Made by a program: the position numbers and the translations under genes. This document shows, piece by piece, positions 30,825-38,137 of a DNA stretch of 64,000 nt (its first letter is position 1; each line of letters begins with the position of its first letter). Origin of the DNA: Bacteroidota bacterium (GTDB taxonomy: Bacteria; Bacteroidota; Ignavibacteria; Ignavibacteriales; Ignavibacteriaceae); contig JAKAGZ010000001.1 in the NCBI GenBank assembly GCA_021815365.1, positions 62,001-126,000 on the forward strand, in the 5' to 3' direction. Below the pieces are notes generated by a model. That model did not search any database, was not told the origin of the DNA, and was given only the letters and a program-made list of their open reading frames with translations.

Positions 30825-32594
30825 ATGAGGTTTAGACAGAGAACGCATACTTGCGGCGAGTTAAGAGAAAAAAATATTGGTGAAGAAGTAGTATTAAACG
30901 GATGGGTGGATAGAAGAAGAGATCTCGGTGGTGTTATATTTATCGATTTGCGCGACCGCTACGGGATTACGCAGATTGTTTTTGAACCAACCTTTAATAA
31001 AGAATCTCACGATCAGGCAGCAGTACTAAGAAATGAATTTGTAATTTCAGTCGAGGGAAAAGTCAGAAGAAGACCGGCAGACACGGATAACCCGGAGCTG
31101 CCAACGGGTACTGTAGATGTAATGGCTAACAAGCTTATTATTTTGAATGAAGCAATTACTCCCCCTTTCAGAATTAATGAAGAAAGCGAAGTAACAGAAG
31201 ACCTCAGACTAAAATACCGGTACCTGGACTTGAGAAGAACAAAAATTCAGAAAAATCTTTTGACAAGGCACAGAATGTACCAGGTAACGCGAAAATATTT
31301 TGATGAAAATAATTTTATTGAAATTGAAACACCTGTTTTAATGAAAAGCACACCGGAAGGCGCACGTGATTATCTTGTGCCGAGCAGAATTCATAAAGGT
31401 AAATTTTATGCACTGCCGCAGTCACCGCAGCAGTATAAACAACTATTAATGATTTCGGGCTTTGATCGTTATTTCCAGATTGTAAAATGTTTCCGCGATG
31501 AAGACCTGCGTGCAGACAGGCAGCCGGAGTTTACCCAGATAGACATTGAGATGTCTTTCGTTGACCAGGAAAATGTTTTTGAAATTGTTGAAGGCTTGAT
31601 GAAAAAACTCTTCGAAGAAATCTGGAATAAGGATTTGAAATTACCCTTGCCGCGCTATTCATTTGATGAGGCAATGGAAAAATTCGGAAGCGATAAACCT
31701 GATTTGAGATTCAAACTTGAAATGGTTACTCTTAACAGCGTTTTTATGAATTCAGAGTTTAAGGTTTTTAAAGAGCAGATTGAAAACAATGGAATAGTTA
31801 CAGGGCTTTTGGCACAGGGCTGCGGAGATTATACAAGGAACCAGCTTGATGTTTTAACCGACCAGGTAAAAAAATGGGGTGCAGGCGGATTGATCTGGAT
31901 GCGTGTAAAAGAAGAAAAAGAACTGGAAGCACCGGTAGCAAAATTTTTCTCGGATGATGAAAAGAAAAATCTTGTTGATACCATGAAAGCAAATCCCGGC
32001 GATTTAATTTTTATAATCACAGGACCGAGACTGAAAGCACTTTCTGTTATGGGCTTCCTTCGGCTTGAAATGGCTAAGCGCTTGAATCTGATCAAGCCCG
32101 ATGCAGAACCGCAATTATTATGGGTTACTGACTTTCCTCTTTTTGAGTGGGATGAAGAAACAAAAAGATTTTATGCAATGCACCACCCCTTTACCTCACC
32201 GAGACTTGAAGATGTTCCATTGATGGAAACCGATCCCGGCAAAGTTAAAGCAAAAGCTTATGACCTTGTGTTTAACGGGAGCGAAATAGCCGGCGGAAGT
32301 ATCAGGATTCATAACGCTGAGCTGCAGGCAAAAATGTTCAAAGCATTGGGAATTTCAGATGAAGAAGCCGAACATAAATTCGGATTTTTGATGAATGCAT
32401 TTAAATACGGCGCACCGCCGCATGGAGGAATAGCATTCGGCTTCGATAGAATGGTGATGATATTCGCGGGTGAAAGTTCTATTCGCGAAGTAATTGCATT
32501 TCCTAAAACAGCAAGCGCAGTTTCACTTATGGATGATTCTCCTTCAACTGTGAGCGAAGAGCAGCTTAAAGAACTTCATTTGAAAATAAGATAA
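30825..32594 (+). CDS. aspS: Aspartyl-tRNA synthetase
   Basis: A class-II synthetase of 589 residues, the normal length of the bacterial type with a GAD insertion. It has the anticodon-binding OB fold (EVVLNGWVDRRRDLGGVIFIDLRDR), motif 2 (QIVKCFRDEDLRADRQPEFTQIDIEM) and motif 3 (HGGIAFGFDRMVMIFAG). Gene neighbours give no operon link. Whether it is discriminating or also charges tRNA-Asn cannot be judged here. Confidence 0.97.
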   Translation: MRFRQRTHTCGELREKNIGEEVVLNGWVDRRRDLGGVIFIDLRDRYGITQIVFEPTFNKESHDQAAVLRNEFVISVEGKVRRRPADTDNPELPTGTVDVMANKLIILNEAITPPFRINEESEVTEDLRLKYRYLDLRRTKIQKNLLTRHRMYQVTRKYFDENNFIEIETPVLMKSTPEGARDYLVPSRIHKGKFYALPQSPQQYKQLLMISGFDRYFQIVKCFRDEDLRADRQPEFTQIDIEMSFVDQENVFEIVEGLMKKLFEEIWNKDLKLPLPRYSFDEAMEKFGSDKPDLRFKLEMVTLNSVFMNSEFKVFKEQIENNGIVTGLLAQGCGDYTRNQLDVLTDQVKKWGAGGLIWMRVKEEKELEAPVAKFFSDDEKKNLVDTMKANPGDLIFIITGPRLKALSVMGFLRLEMAKRLNLIKPDAEPQLLWVTDFPLFEWDEETKRFYAMHHPFTSPRLEDVPLMETDPGKVKAKAYDLVFNGSEIAGGSIRIHNAELQAKMFKALGISDEEAEHKFGFLMNAFKYGAPPHGGIAFGFDRMVMIFAGESSIREVIAFPKTASAVSLMDDSPSTVSEEQLKELHLKIR

Positions 32595-32760
32595 CCGTTA
32601 CAATATAGCTTTGATTTTTTCCGGCAGATTAAAAACATGTGGCTGTTTGAAACTGAAAAGCAGGTTATGCAAAAAGCAATATTTTTTTATGCAACCTCAT
32701 TGTAATATCCGTTATTCTGATATTACTTATGTGTATGAACTTGAATAAAACTTTCGTATT

Positions 32761-32787
32761 AAAAATCCCGGCTTGAAAGGCCGGGAT
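32761..32787 (-). terminator. Rho-independent terminator after the minor pilin operon
   Basis: On the reverse strand ATCCCGGC pairs with GCCGGGAT around a 7-base loop and is followed by a run of T (AAAAA at 32761-32765 on the + strand). It lies 39 bases beyond the stop of the last minor pilin gene. Confidence 0.8.
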
Positions 32788-32825
32788 ATGAATTTCTTTA
32801 TATTTTACCGAGGCTCAATTGCCTT

Positions 32826-33959
32826 TTATTCAAAATAAGAAACGATCGCCGGACGTGTAGCTGTTGAGCCGTTAGAACCGCCCTGCCAAAATGGTGTAGT
32901 CAAAGCAGATGTTGCTGGTCTGTAATATATATTTGCATTTCCTTCCAGGTCGATCTCTTTCTTTGCGGTTAGGCTTCCATAAATTTTACTGTTTCCTTTT
33001 AGCTCTGCCTTACCCCCCGTAAAAATCTGGGCTTTGACGTTAATGTTACCGCTAACCTTTAAATCCTTGGCAGTATATAAGCCCAAATTACTTCCGTTGG
33101 GATCCTGAGCGTCAATATTAACGTTGCCGTTTATTTTGATATCACCTTTAACAATAAAAACTCCATAGCCGGAAATATTTCCATTTAATGTTAAGTCACC
33201 CCCCACGTAAATTATCTGCGGATTTTCTTTTGTTCCAAGCGAAATATTTCCACTAAAGCTTTTGTCTTCTAAATAAATTTGTGTTGCCTTGCTTTTATAT
33301 TGGTCCGGGTCAAAAGTAGGGATAGTGATCGGTGAAACTTTGCTGTAACTTGGAAGATTATTGGGGTTTTGGTTCGGTTTAATTTTGCTTAGGTTCCCTT
33401 CTGCTTCAGAAACGTATGTCACAAAACCGTCAATACTGCTATTGCCTTCCATCTCAAAATCACCATTTGAGTGAACATTAGCATTCCATTGGTTATTGTT
33501 GTCATCAGTAATTTTAACGTTACCGTCTAAGTCAATACCTTCTCCGGAGGCGAGTGCATAATTCATAAAGCCAGGCGTATTGTTCGTGTTAGATGATGGT
33601 AGCTGAACGACAGTTCTTATTGTTACAGAATCATTACCAACCACACCTGTAGAGGTAATTAATCTTGCACCGGTCAGGTTCATACTCGGTCCTTTATAAA
33701 ACTTGCTGCTTGTGGTATCGGCTGTAATAACAACCTTGCCGCCTTCTAGTTGTTTTGTAGTGCCGGTCCATGTTGTATCGTCGGACAAATATCTTATTGC
33801 AAATTCGACCCCGCTCTTTGCATAATTCTTTGCCTGTCTTGCTTGATATTCCTGGACGGAATTACTTAACATAGCAATGTTACTTTGGTTGATGTTCAGG
33901 TTTGCTACAGAGAAAAGCATTCCGCCGCCAATGATTAATATTAATAACATTCTGCCCAT
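32826..33959 (-). CDS. PilX-like minor pilin with a predicted beta-solenoid domain
   Basis: A 377-residue protein. The N-terminus is a short polar start then one hydrophobic helix (GRMLLILIIGGGMLFSVANL), followed by a helical PilX-like segment (SNSVQEYQARQAKNYAKSGVEFA). The second half has a repeating Gly-Asn pattern (LTLNGNISG, IKINGNVNI, LKVSGNINV, AELKGNSKI, IDLEGNANI), as in bactofilin-like beta-solenoids. It is the last gene of a reverse operon of three pilin-like genes. A GC hairpin sits just before its ribosome binding site. It probably forms part of the pilus tip or a surface scaffold. Confidence 0.72.
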   Translation of the reverse strand: MGRMLLILIIGGGMLFSVANLNINQSNIAMLSNSVQEYQARQAKNYAKSGVEFAIRYLSDDTTWTGTTKQLEGGKVVITADTTSSKFYKGPSMNLTGARLITSTGVVGNDSVTIRTVVQLPSSNTNNTPGFMNYALASGEGIDLDGNVKITDDNNNQWNANVHSNGDFEMEGNSSIDGFVTYVSEAEGNLSKIKPNQNPNNLPSYSKVSPITIPTFDPDQYKSKATQIYLEDKSFSGNISLGTKENPQIIYVGGDLTLNGNISGYGVFIVKGDIKINGNVNIDAQDPNGSNLGLYTAKDLKVSGNINVKAQIFTGGKAELKGNSKIYGSLTAKKEIDLEGNANIYYRPATSALTTPFWQGGSNGSTATRPAIVSYFE

Positions 33960-33973
33960 AGTATATTTCCTTC

Positions 33974-33988
33974 CCCGGCTGAGCCGGG
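33974..33988 (-). promoter_or_regulatory. GC hairpin just before the PilX-like gene's start
   Basis: CCCGGC, TGA, GCCGGG: a 6-bp stem placed between the PilW-like stop and the PilX-like start. On the reverse strand it is followed within a few bases by GGAAGGAAA, the likely ribosome binding site, so folding could affect translation or partial termination between the two genes. Confidence 0.5.
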
Positions 33989-34004
33989 ATTAATTCTAAC
34001 CACC

Positions 34005-34532
34005 TTATAAATTTTTAGGAAAAAAATCTCTTTGCCAAAAAGCGCCAATTGTATAAAGCGAACTACTTTGTTTCGAAGTTACGAATGAGATAGAAATACC
34101 TTTAACGTTTGCAGTATTGTAGGTAGAACTTCCTGTGGAATCTATACCGGAAATGTTGAAGCTTTGAACAGGCATAGTCCAGGATTTAGTTTGTGAACCA
34201 GCCGTGACTTCTCTGCTTAAGTATAAGCCGTCGTTTTGTTTTATAACTGAATAAGTGATAGTATCAGTAGTTGCGTTATTATCAAGGTCAGCTAAAAATG
34301 TAATGGAGCTTTTCGTGATGCTGATAATTTTATTTCCGGTTGTTACGCGGTATCCAAGCTTATTGAAATCGTATTCAATAATTTTACCTGCATCCTGTGT
34401 GGTGCGCTGTGCTATTTCGCTCAGCTTTGTTTCCTGTGCCCTGTTGTTATAAGTAAGAGTGAGTGCCACCAGAGCCAGTACAATAGCTCCACCAATAAGA
34501 TACGAGCCTATTATGTCTAATGATTCATTCAT
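34005..34532 (-). CDS. PilW-like minor pilin
   Basis: A 175-residue protein with a short N-terminus (MNESLDIIGSY) and one hydrophobic helix (LIGGAIVLALVALTLTY), then a helix and a beta domain containing GYRVTTGNKIISITKSSITFLAD, a pattern seen in PilW-like minor pilins. No prepilin leader is present. It is the middle gene of a reverse operon of pilin-like proteins, 24 bases after the first. Confidence 0.7.
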   Translation of the reverse strand: MNESLDIIGSYLIGGAIVLALVALTLTYNNRAQETKLSEIAQRTTQDAGKIIEYDFNKLGYRVTTGNKIISITKSSITFLADLDNNATTDTITYSVIKQNDGLYLSREVTAGSQTKSWTMPVQSFNISGIDSTGSSTYNTANVKGISISFVTSKQSSSLYTIGAFWQRDFFPKNL

Positions 34533-34555
34533 AAATTTTTTTCAAATACCGATGT

Positions 34556-35041
34556 CTAATAGCATTTATAAGAATACATATACAAGGTATCTTTCATAAA
34601 CTTGCTGGAAACAGCAACCTGGATCCTTTTGGTTCGTGATGTTGAGGAAGTTAGAACAACATTGGGATCATTATCATCTACATAATTAATGTGGACTAAC
34701 ACATTAAAAACACCCGCGCGAGGTGTCGTATCAGATTGTGCAAAATTATTGTAATCGTCAACATCATTGTAAGTAAGAGGCGTCTCTCCCGTTTCAGGTC
34801 CCAAAGAACTAACGGAAGTTAAAAGACTCTTTTTAAAAACAGGATTACCGACAGTTCCCTGGTCAAATGATTTTGTGTAAATTTTATTGATGATGCTTTG
34901 ACCGAGTGATGCAGCAGTTGAAATGTATTCAGAATTGTCCGTCTGTACATCGGAATTTAGCATGGAATTGTTTACGTTGATCGCTAATAACGAAAACAAA
35001 ACCAAACCGCCTATTACTAATAAAATTTGTGATCCGCTCAT
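34556..35041 (-). CDS. PilV-like minor pilin
   Basis: From ATG 35041 the product has 161 residues and starts MSGSQILLVIGGLVLFSLLA, a hydrophobic helix almost at the N-terminus, like the neighbouring pilin-like genes. A longer frame upstream adds 17 polar residues that would hide this shared start. The rest is a helix (NSEYISTAASLGQSIINKIYTKS) and a beta domain. No canonical prepilin cleavage site or Glu5 is visible. It heads the reverse minor-pilin operon. Confidence 0.7.
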   Translation of the reverse strand: MSGSQILLVIGGLVLFSLLAINVNNSMLNSDVQTDNSEYISTAASLGQSIINKIYTKSFDQGTVGNPVFKKSLLTSVSSLGPETGETPLTYNDVDDYNNFAQSDTTPRAGVFNVLVHINYVDDNDPNVVLTSSTSRTKRIQVAVSSKFMKDTLYMYSYKCY

Positions 35042-35436
35042 CTTTATATTGACTTTCTTATTAAACCTATACTGCCAGTAATCTGTAATCAAAAATTATG
35101 CCCTTAAAAAAATCAAGAAAAAGCACCTTTGACTTTTTTTACTGCTTCAAATTGATTTAACTGGCACAAATAGGTACATCTTTAAATTGTATTTATAGTC
35201 TGTGAAAATATAATAAACTTTTTGGCAGAAAAATAAAAGGCATTAAGCATAATGTAATTTCACAACGACCCCCTCACCCCCCCAGCATACGATAAGCGTT
35301 AACTTAACTCAGCAAAACCGCCGTAAGAAGTTTTTCAAAGTAATAAGAAAAACAATAAAACAAGTGATTTTCCAACCATCTTTTTACAAGGAAAAAATTA
35401 CCTGAGTCAAAACAGTAGTCCGGTAAATTTTACATT

Positions 35437-35455
35437 ACAGGTAATTATTACCTGT
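35437..35455. promoter_or_regulatory. Perfect palindrome, candidate operator upstream of the first pilin
   Basis: ACAGGTAAT, one base, ATTACCTGT. The half-site ATTACCTG occurs again at 35398-35405. This is about 120 bases before the pilin start, the usual range for an activator of a sigma-54 promoter. The binding protein is not identified. Confidence 0.55.
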
Positions 35456-35522
35456 AAATTTGACGTATTTGGATAAACATTAGGAAAATCTTGTTTTTTT
35501 ATGTAATATAAACAACTATGTT

Positions 35523-35539
35523 TTGGCATAATTATTACT
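35523..35539 (+). promoter_or_regulatory. Sigma-54-like promoter before the first pilin gene
   Basis: TTGGCAT, five bases, TTAC: the GG and C positions have the exact spacing of -24/-12 sites, with the nearly invariant G of the -12 GC replaced by A. It lies about 40 bases before the TTG start at 35577. The window also has an NtrC-type activator gene, which would be needed. Confidence 0.35.
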
Positions 35540-35576
35540 TAATTCGCTTTTACGAAAAAATAACAGGCCGGATTAT

Positions 35577-35957
35577 TTGGGACAACAACAATTATTGTTG
35601 ATTGTTTTGGGCATTATCATTATTGGTATTGCAATAGCAGTTTCTATTGGAATTTTTCGTGCACACTCTATTGATGAAAAACGGAATCTGCTGATAAATG
35701 AGGGGTCAAGTTTAGCCTCTTTAGCGATGAGTTATTATAAAAAACCTTCAAGCCTTGGCGGCGGAGCTAACTCATTTATTGGATGGACAATACCAAACGA
35801 TATGCTTACAACAGCGACAGGGACTTTTTCTGCTGAAGTCTTTACCGACAGCGTTGTGATCACCTGCACAGGAAATGAAGTAGTCACAGGTACAGATTCA
35901 GTAAAAGTAAAAATTACAGTTTTATCAAACGGTTTTAGTACATCAATTATTCACTGA
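35577..35957 (+). CDS. Pilin-like protein of the MGQQQLLLI type (first copy)
   Basis: A 126-residue protein from a TTG start. It opens MGQQQLLLIVLGIIIIGIAI, a hydrophobic helix after only four polar residues, then a helix and a short beta domain with the shared motif YYKKPSSLGGGANSFIGWTIP. It is a paralogue of the next gene (same start, same GGGAN-F-GWT-P motif), so both are probably major pilins. The leader is at most MG, and Glu5 of classical type IV pilins is absent. The start is supported by the matching ATG start of the paralogue. Confidence 0.78.
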   Translation: MGQQQLLLIVLGIIIIGIAIAVSIGIFRAHSIDEKRNLLINEGSSLASLAMSYYKKPSSLGGGANSFIGWTIPNDMLTTATGTFSAEVFTDSVVITCTGNEVVTGTDSVKVKITVLSNGFSTSIIH

Positions 35958-36021
35958 AATGTTCTTTTCGGAATCGACCACTTCGTGAGAAGGATGTAAC
36001 ACTGATTTTCGATTCCGGACG

Positions 36022-36069
36022 CCTGATACCAGATAACATTTTCTCCGGTATCCTGCATCCGGTATCAGG
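36022..36069. repeat. Palindromic repeat between the two major pilin genes
   Basis: CCTGATACC (36022-36030) and GGTATCAGG (36061-36069) form a perfect 9-bp inverted repeat; an additional GGTATC at 36047-36052 gives a second pairing. A match to a word seen elsewhere in the window, GACCACTTCGTG, lies nearby at 35976-35987. It could be a processing or attenuation hairpin between the pilin genes, or a dispersed repeat. Confidence 0.6.
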
Positions 36070-36124
36070 AACGTAAATTAACTTAATTCATACTTTCTCT
36101 AACAAAATATAAGGAACACATATT

Positions 36125-36508
36125 ATGGGTCAACAACAACTTTTGCTCATCGTTTTAGGGGTTATAGTTGTGGGAATAGCAGTGGTAGTGGGAATAAATT
36201 TGTTTAATGCTAATGCTGTATCGGCAAACAGAGATGGGGTAGTTTCAGATCTGAATAATCTTGGAGTTATGGCGCAGCAGTTTTACAAAAAGCCTGCATC
36301 GATGGGTGGAGGGGCAAATACATTCACCGGATGGACAGTCCCTGCACAATTAGATACAACAGCAAATGGGACATACACTGCGACAGTGTCTGCTCAATCT
36401 GTTACTCTTGTTGGTCTTGGTACAGAAACCGGCAACGACGGATCAACAAAAGTAAAAGCCACAGCAACTGTTACTCCGACAGCAATTACGGTTGTAACAA
36501 ACAACTAA
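36125..36508 (+). CDS. Pilin-like protein of the MGQQQLLLI type (second copy)
   Basis: A 127-residue paralogue of the preceding pilin gene, starting at ATG with MGQQQLLLIVLGVIVVGIAV and carrying QFYKKPASMGGGANTFTGWTVP. The C-terminal half is rich in Thr/Val beta strands. AAGGA stands before the start. It is followed by a strong 13-bp hairpin (36563-36594). Probably the main subunit of the pilus fibre; the call rests on N-terminal form and on the adjoining PilB, PilC and PilQ genes. Confidence 0.8.
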   Translation: MGQQQLLLIVLGVIVVGIAVVVGINLFNANAVSANRDGVVSDLNNLGVMAQQFYKKPASMGGGANTFTGWTVPAQLDTTANGTYTATVSAQSVTLVGLGTETGNDGSTKVKATATVTPTAITVVTNN

Positions 36509-36557
36509 AAGTTTACACCCGTTGGGGGTAAGCTTCAGCGAGTAATAAATTACATTA

Positions 36558-36595
36558 TTGAAAGGCTGATAAAATTAGTATATTTTATCAGCCTG
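36558..36595. repeat. Hairpin direct repeat, copy 1 (after the second pilin)
   Basis: A 38-base sequence holding a perfect 13-bp inverted repeat, AGGCTGATAAAAT / ATTTTATCAGCCT, with a 6-base loop. An identical 38-base copy lies at 37273-37310. The two flank the nucleotidyltransferase remnant, the intact antitoxin and the dead toxin. It may end pilin transcription, though no clear T run follows. Confidence 0.85.
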
Positions 36596-36684
36596 CCCTT
36601 ACTATTGCGGGTAGGTGTGGTATCGCTTAGTGTAAAGAAATTTTAATTCTGTTGCTTTCAACCAGGAACAGAGGGATAAATATT

Positions 36685-36735
36685 ATGATCACTTTTGACC
36701 AGATAAACGATATTGTAACGAAGATAGTTGTGTAA
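36685..36735 (+). pseudogene. Truncated remnant of an MNT-type nucleotidyltransferase
   Basis: A 16-residue frame, MITFDQINDIVTKIVV then stop, matches the usual start of minimal nucleotidyltransferase proteins of MNT-HEPN toxin-antitoxin pairs. Everything after the first helix is missing, including the GS..D active site. Called from memory of that family only. Confidence 0.4.
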
Positions 36736-36764
36736 GTTGAATAATATAAAAAAGGTTAAAGAAA

Positions 36765-36965
36765 ATGGTTGACGTAAAACGATTTAAGTTACGATTTGTT
36801 ACCGATAAAAAAGGGAATAAAACAGAAGTCTTAATGAAAGTTAAGGATTTTGAAGAATTATTAGAGGATCTACATGATATAGCCGTTGTTGCAGAAAGAA
36901 GAAACGAAAAAACTCTTTCTCATGAAAATTTGTTAAAAGATTTGAGACAGAATGGTATCTTATAA
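36765..36965 (+). CDS. Antitoxin of a RelE/ParE-type pair
   Basis: A 66-residue protein (KRFKLRFVTDKKGNKTEVLM, then KVKDFEELLEDLHDIAVVAE) of the short antitoxin kind that pairs with RelE/ParE toxins: an N-terminal beta segment followed by a helix and a C-terminal tail. The toxin frame starts inside its last codons, as usual for such pairs. The frame is intact, but the partner toxin is broken, so it has no obvious cognate target here. Confidence 0.65.
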   Translation: MVDVKRFKLRFVTDKKGNKTEVLMKVKDFEELLEDLHDIAVVAERRNEKTLSHENLLKDLRQNGIL

Positions 36966-37226
36966 GATATTTTTGGAAAAAATCTGCGGCAAAGGAATTA
37001 ATTAAAGAATATTAATAAACAAATTATCCCGAAGATGATTTCTACGGTTCAAAATTTTTCTGGCAATCCTTTTCCGGTTGGTGTAAAGAAATTAACTGCC
37101 TCAGATTATACATATCGAATATGAGTTGGAGACTATAGAGTCATCTATAGTAGTGTTTTTGAAAACGAACTTATAATAGAAATAATCAGTGTTGGTCACA
37201 GAAAAGATATTTACAGGAAAAATTAG
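36952..37226 (+). pseudogene. RelE/ParE-type toxin, inactivated
   Basis: The start ATG overlaps the antitoxin gene by 14 bases. Reading across frames gives a toxin-like sequence: MVSYKIF, then KKSAAKEL after an extra T, then after a second frame change NFSGNPFPVGVKKLTASDYTYRI, an in-frame TGA, and VGDYRVIYSS...IISVGHRKDIYR. This matches RelE/ParE toxins through the end. At least two frameshifts and one stop codon make it non-functional. Confidence 0.8.
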
Positions 37227-37272
37227 CAATAACAGCAACTAACTTTTATTATATAAGCTGTCAGGATGCTTT

Positions 37273-37310
37273 TTGAAAGGCTGATAAAATTAGTATATTT
37301 TATCAGCCTG
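37273..37310. repeat. Hairpin direct repeat, copy 2 (after the toxin remnant)
   Basis: Identical to 36558-36595 over 38 bases, including the 13-bp stem and the loop TAGTAT. The 3' side here is followed by TTTCAATTTT. The copies are 715 bases apart, a layout that suggests duplication or insertion of the toxin-antitoxin segment by recombination at the hairpin. Confidence 0.85.
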
Positions 37311-37432
37311 TTTCAATTTTATCAGAATTGATCGCTATGCGAAAGGAAGGTAAAGGTAGAATTAAGTTTTTCTGTTGTTGTTCATTTTTAATTAACGTTT
37401 AATATAATGAGAAAATTTAATGGCTGGTAAAT

Positions 37433-37670
37433 ATGGGGAGATTGGCTTCAATTAATTTATAAGGATATAGAAAAGGTTTTAAAGAAGCTTAATTTTAGTT
37501 TTTTAAGACAAAAAGGAAGTCACATTCTGTTTGGGCATAAAGATGGAAGAAGAGTCGTAATAACGGCGCATAAAGGTAAAGAAGTAAAAGAAGGATTAGC
37601 GCATAAAATTATAACAAAGGAAATCGGCATCAGCGTAGATGAGTTCTTCAATATCTTGAGAGGAGGCTAA
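37433..37670 (+). pseudogene. HicA-type mRNA interferase toxin, frameshifted near the start
   Basis: ATG 37433 begins MGRLASIN and then meets a stop; the next frame continues KDIEKVLKKLNFSFLRQKGSHILFG, HKDGRRVVITAHKGKEV and the end EIGISVDEFFNIL, a complete HicA core including the catalytic His in GSH. One small indel after residue 8 separates the two parts, and the second part has no good start codon of its own. The HicB gene follows four bases later. Confidence 0.75.
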
Positions 37671-37674
37671 GAAA

Positions 37675-37899
37675 ATGAAAAACGAAAAAATATTTGATGT
37701 AATTATCCATGAGGCTGAAGAAGGTGGTTACTGGGCAGAATGCCCTTCATTAAAAGGCTGCATGACACAAGGAGAAACCTTAGAGGAAGTAGAGAAAAAT
37801 ATAAAAGAAGCAATAGAACTTTGCCTGGAAGAGATTGTAAGCAGAAAAGAGACCATCCCTATTCAGAAGAAAATATATATTTTACCGGTAGCAGTATAA
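37675..37899 (+). CDS. hicB: HicB-family antitoxin (first copy)
   Basis: A 74-residue protein with the HicB partial RNase-H-like fold: FDVIIHEAEEGGYWAECPSL, KGCMTQGETLEEVEKNIKEAIELCLEE. It has a strong ribosome binding site (AGGAGG) at the end of the HicA remnant. It lacks the C-terminal DNA-binding extension found in longer HicB proteins. The frame is intact although its partner toxin is broken. Confidence 0.85.
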   Translation: MKNEKIFDVIIHEAEEGGYWAECPSLKGCMTQGETLEEVEKNIKEAIELCLEEIVSRKETIPIQKKIYILPVAV

Positions 37900-37921
37900 T
37901 GGAACGAACAATGAGATATTT

Positions 37922-38137
37922 ATGCAAAAAGAATTTAATGTAATAATTGAAAAAGATTCAGAGGGATATTTTGTTGCTTCGGTTCCTGCATTAAAGGGCT
38001 GCCATACACAAGCAAAATCATTGGATGAGCTGATGGATAGAACAAAAGAAGCAATAGAATTGTGCCTGGAAGTTCAAACTGAGATAGCAGAAATTCCGGA
38101 TTTTATAGGGGTTCAAAAAGTTAGTGTGGAAATATGA
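37922..38137 (+). CDS. hicB: HicB-family antitoxin (second copy)
   Basis: A 71-residue HicB: FNVIIEKDSEGYFVASVPAL, KGCHTQAKSLDELMDRTKEAIELCLE. It differs enough from the preceding HicB to be an independent pair rather than a recent duplicate. Its stop overlaps the start of the second HicA frame (ATGA). The gene order is HicB-HicA here and HicA-HicB in the preceding pair. Confidence 0.85.
   Translation: MQKEFNVIIEKDSEGYFVASVPALKGCHTQAKSLDELMDRTKEAIELCLEVQTEIAEIPDFIGVQKVSVEI

Larger units (their letters stand above)
35093..35576. promoter_or_regulatory. Divergent control region between minor and major pilin genes
   Basis: A 484-base gene-free, AT-rich gap. It contains a C-rich tract at about 35270-35282, a perfect 9-1-9 palindrome at 35437-35455 with a further ATTACCTG half-site at 35398-35405, and a near-consensus sigma-54 site at 35523-35539. 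It must hold promoters for both pilin operons. No gene is seen in it. Confidence 0.65.

Noticed and set aside
36763-36963. Two-codon shift of the RelB-like antitoxin start
   Set aside because: The ATG at 36765 has AAAGAAA before it and gives a normal antitoxin length; no better start is seen.
36558-37310. A CRISPR array
   Set aside because: Only two copies of the palindromic repeat, separated by a gene; there are no regular spacers and no cas genes.
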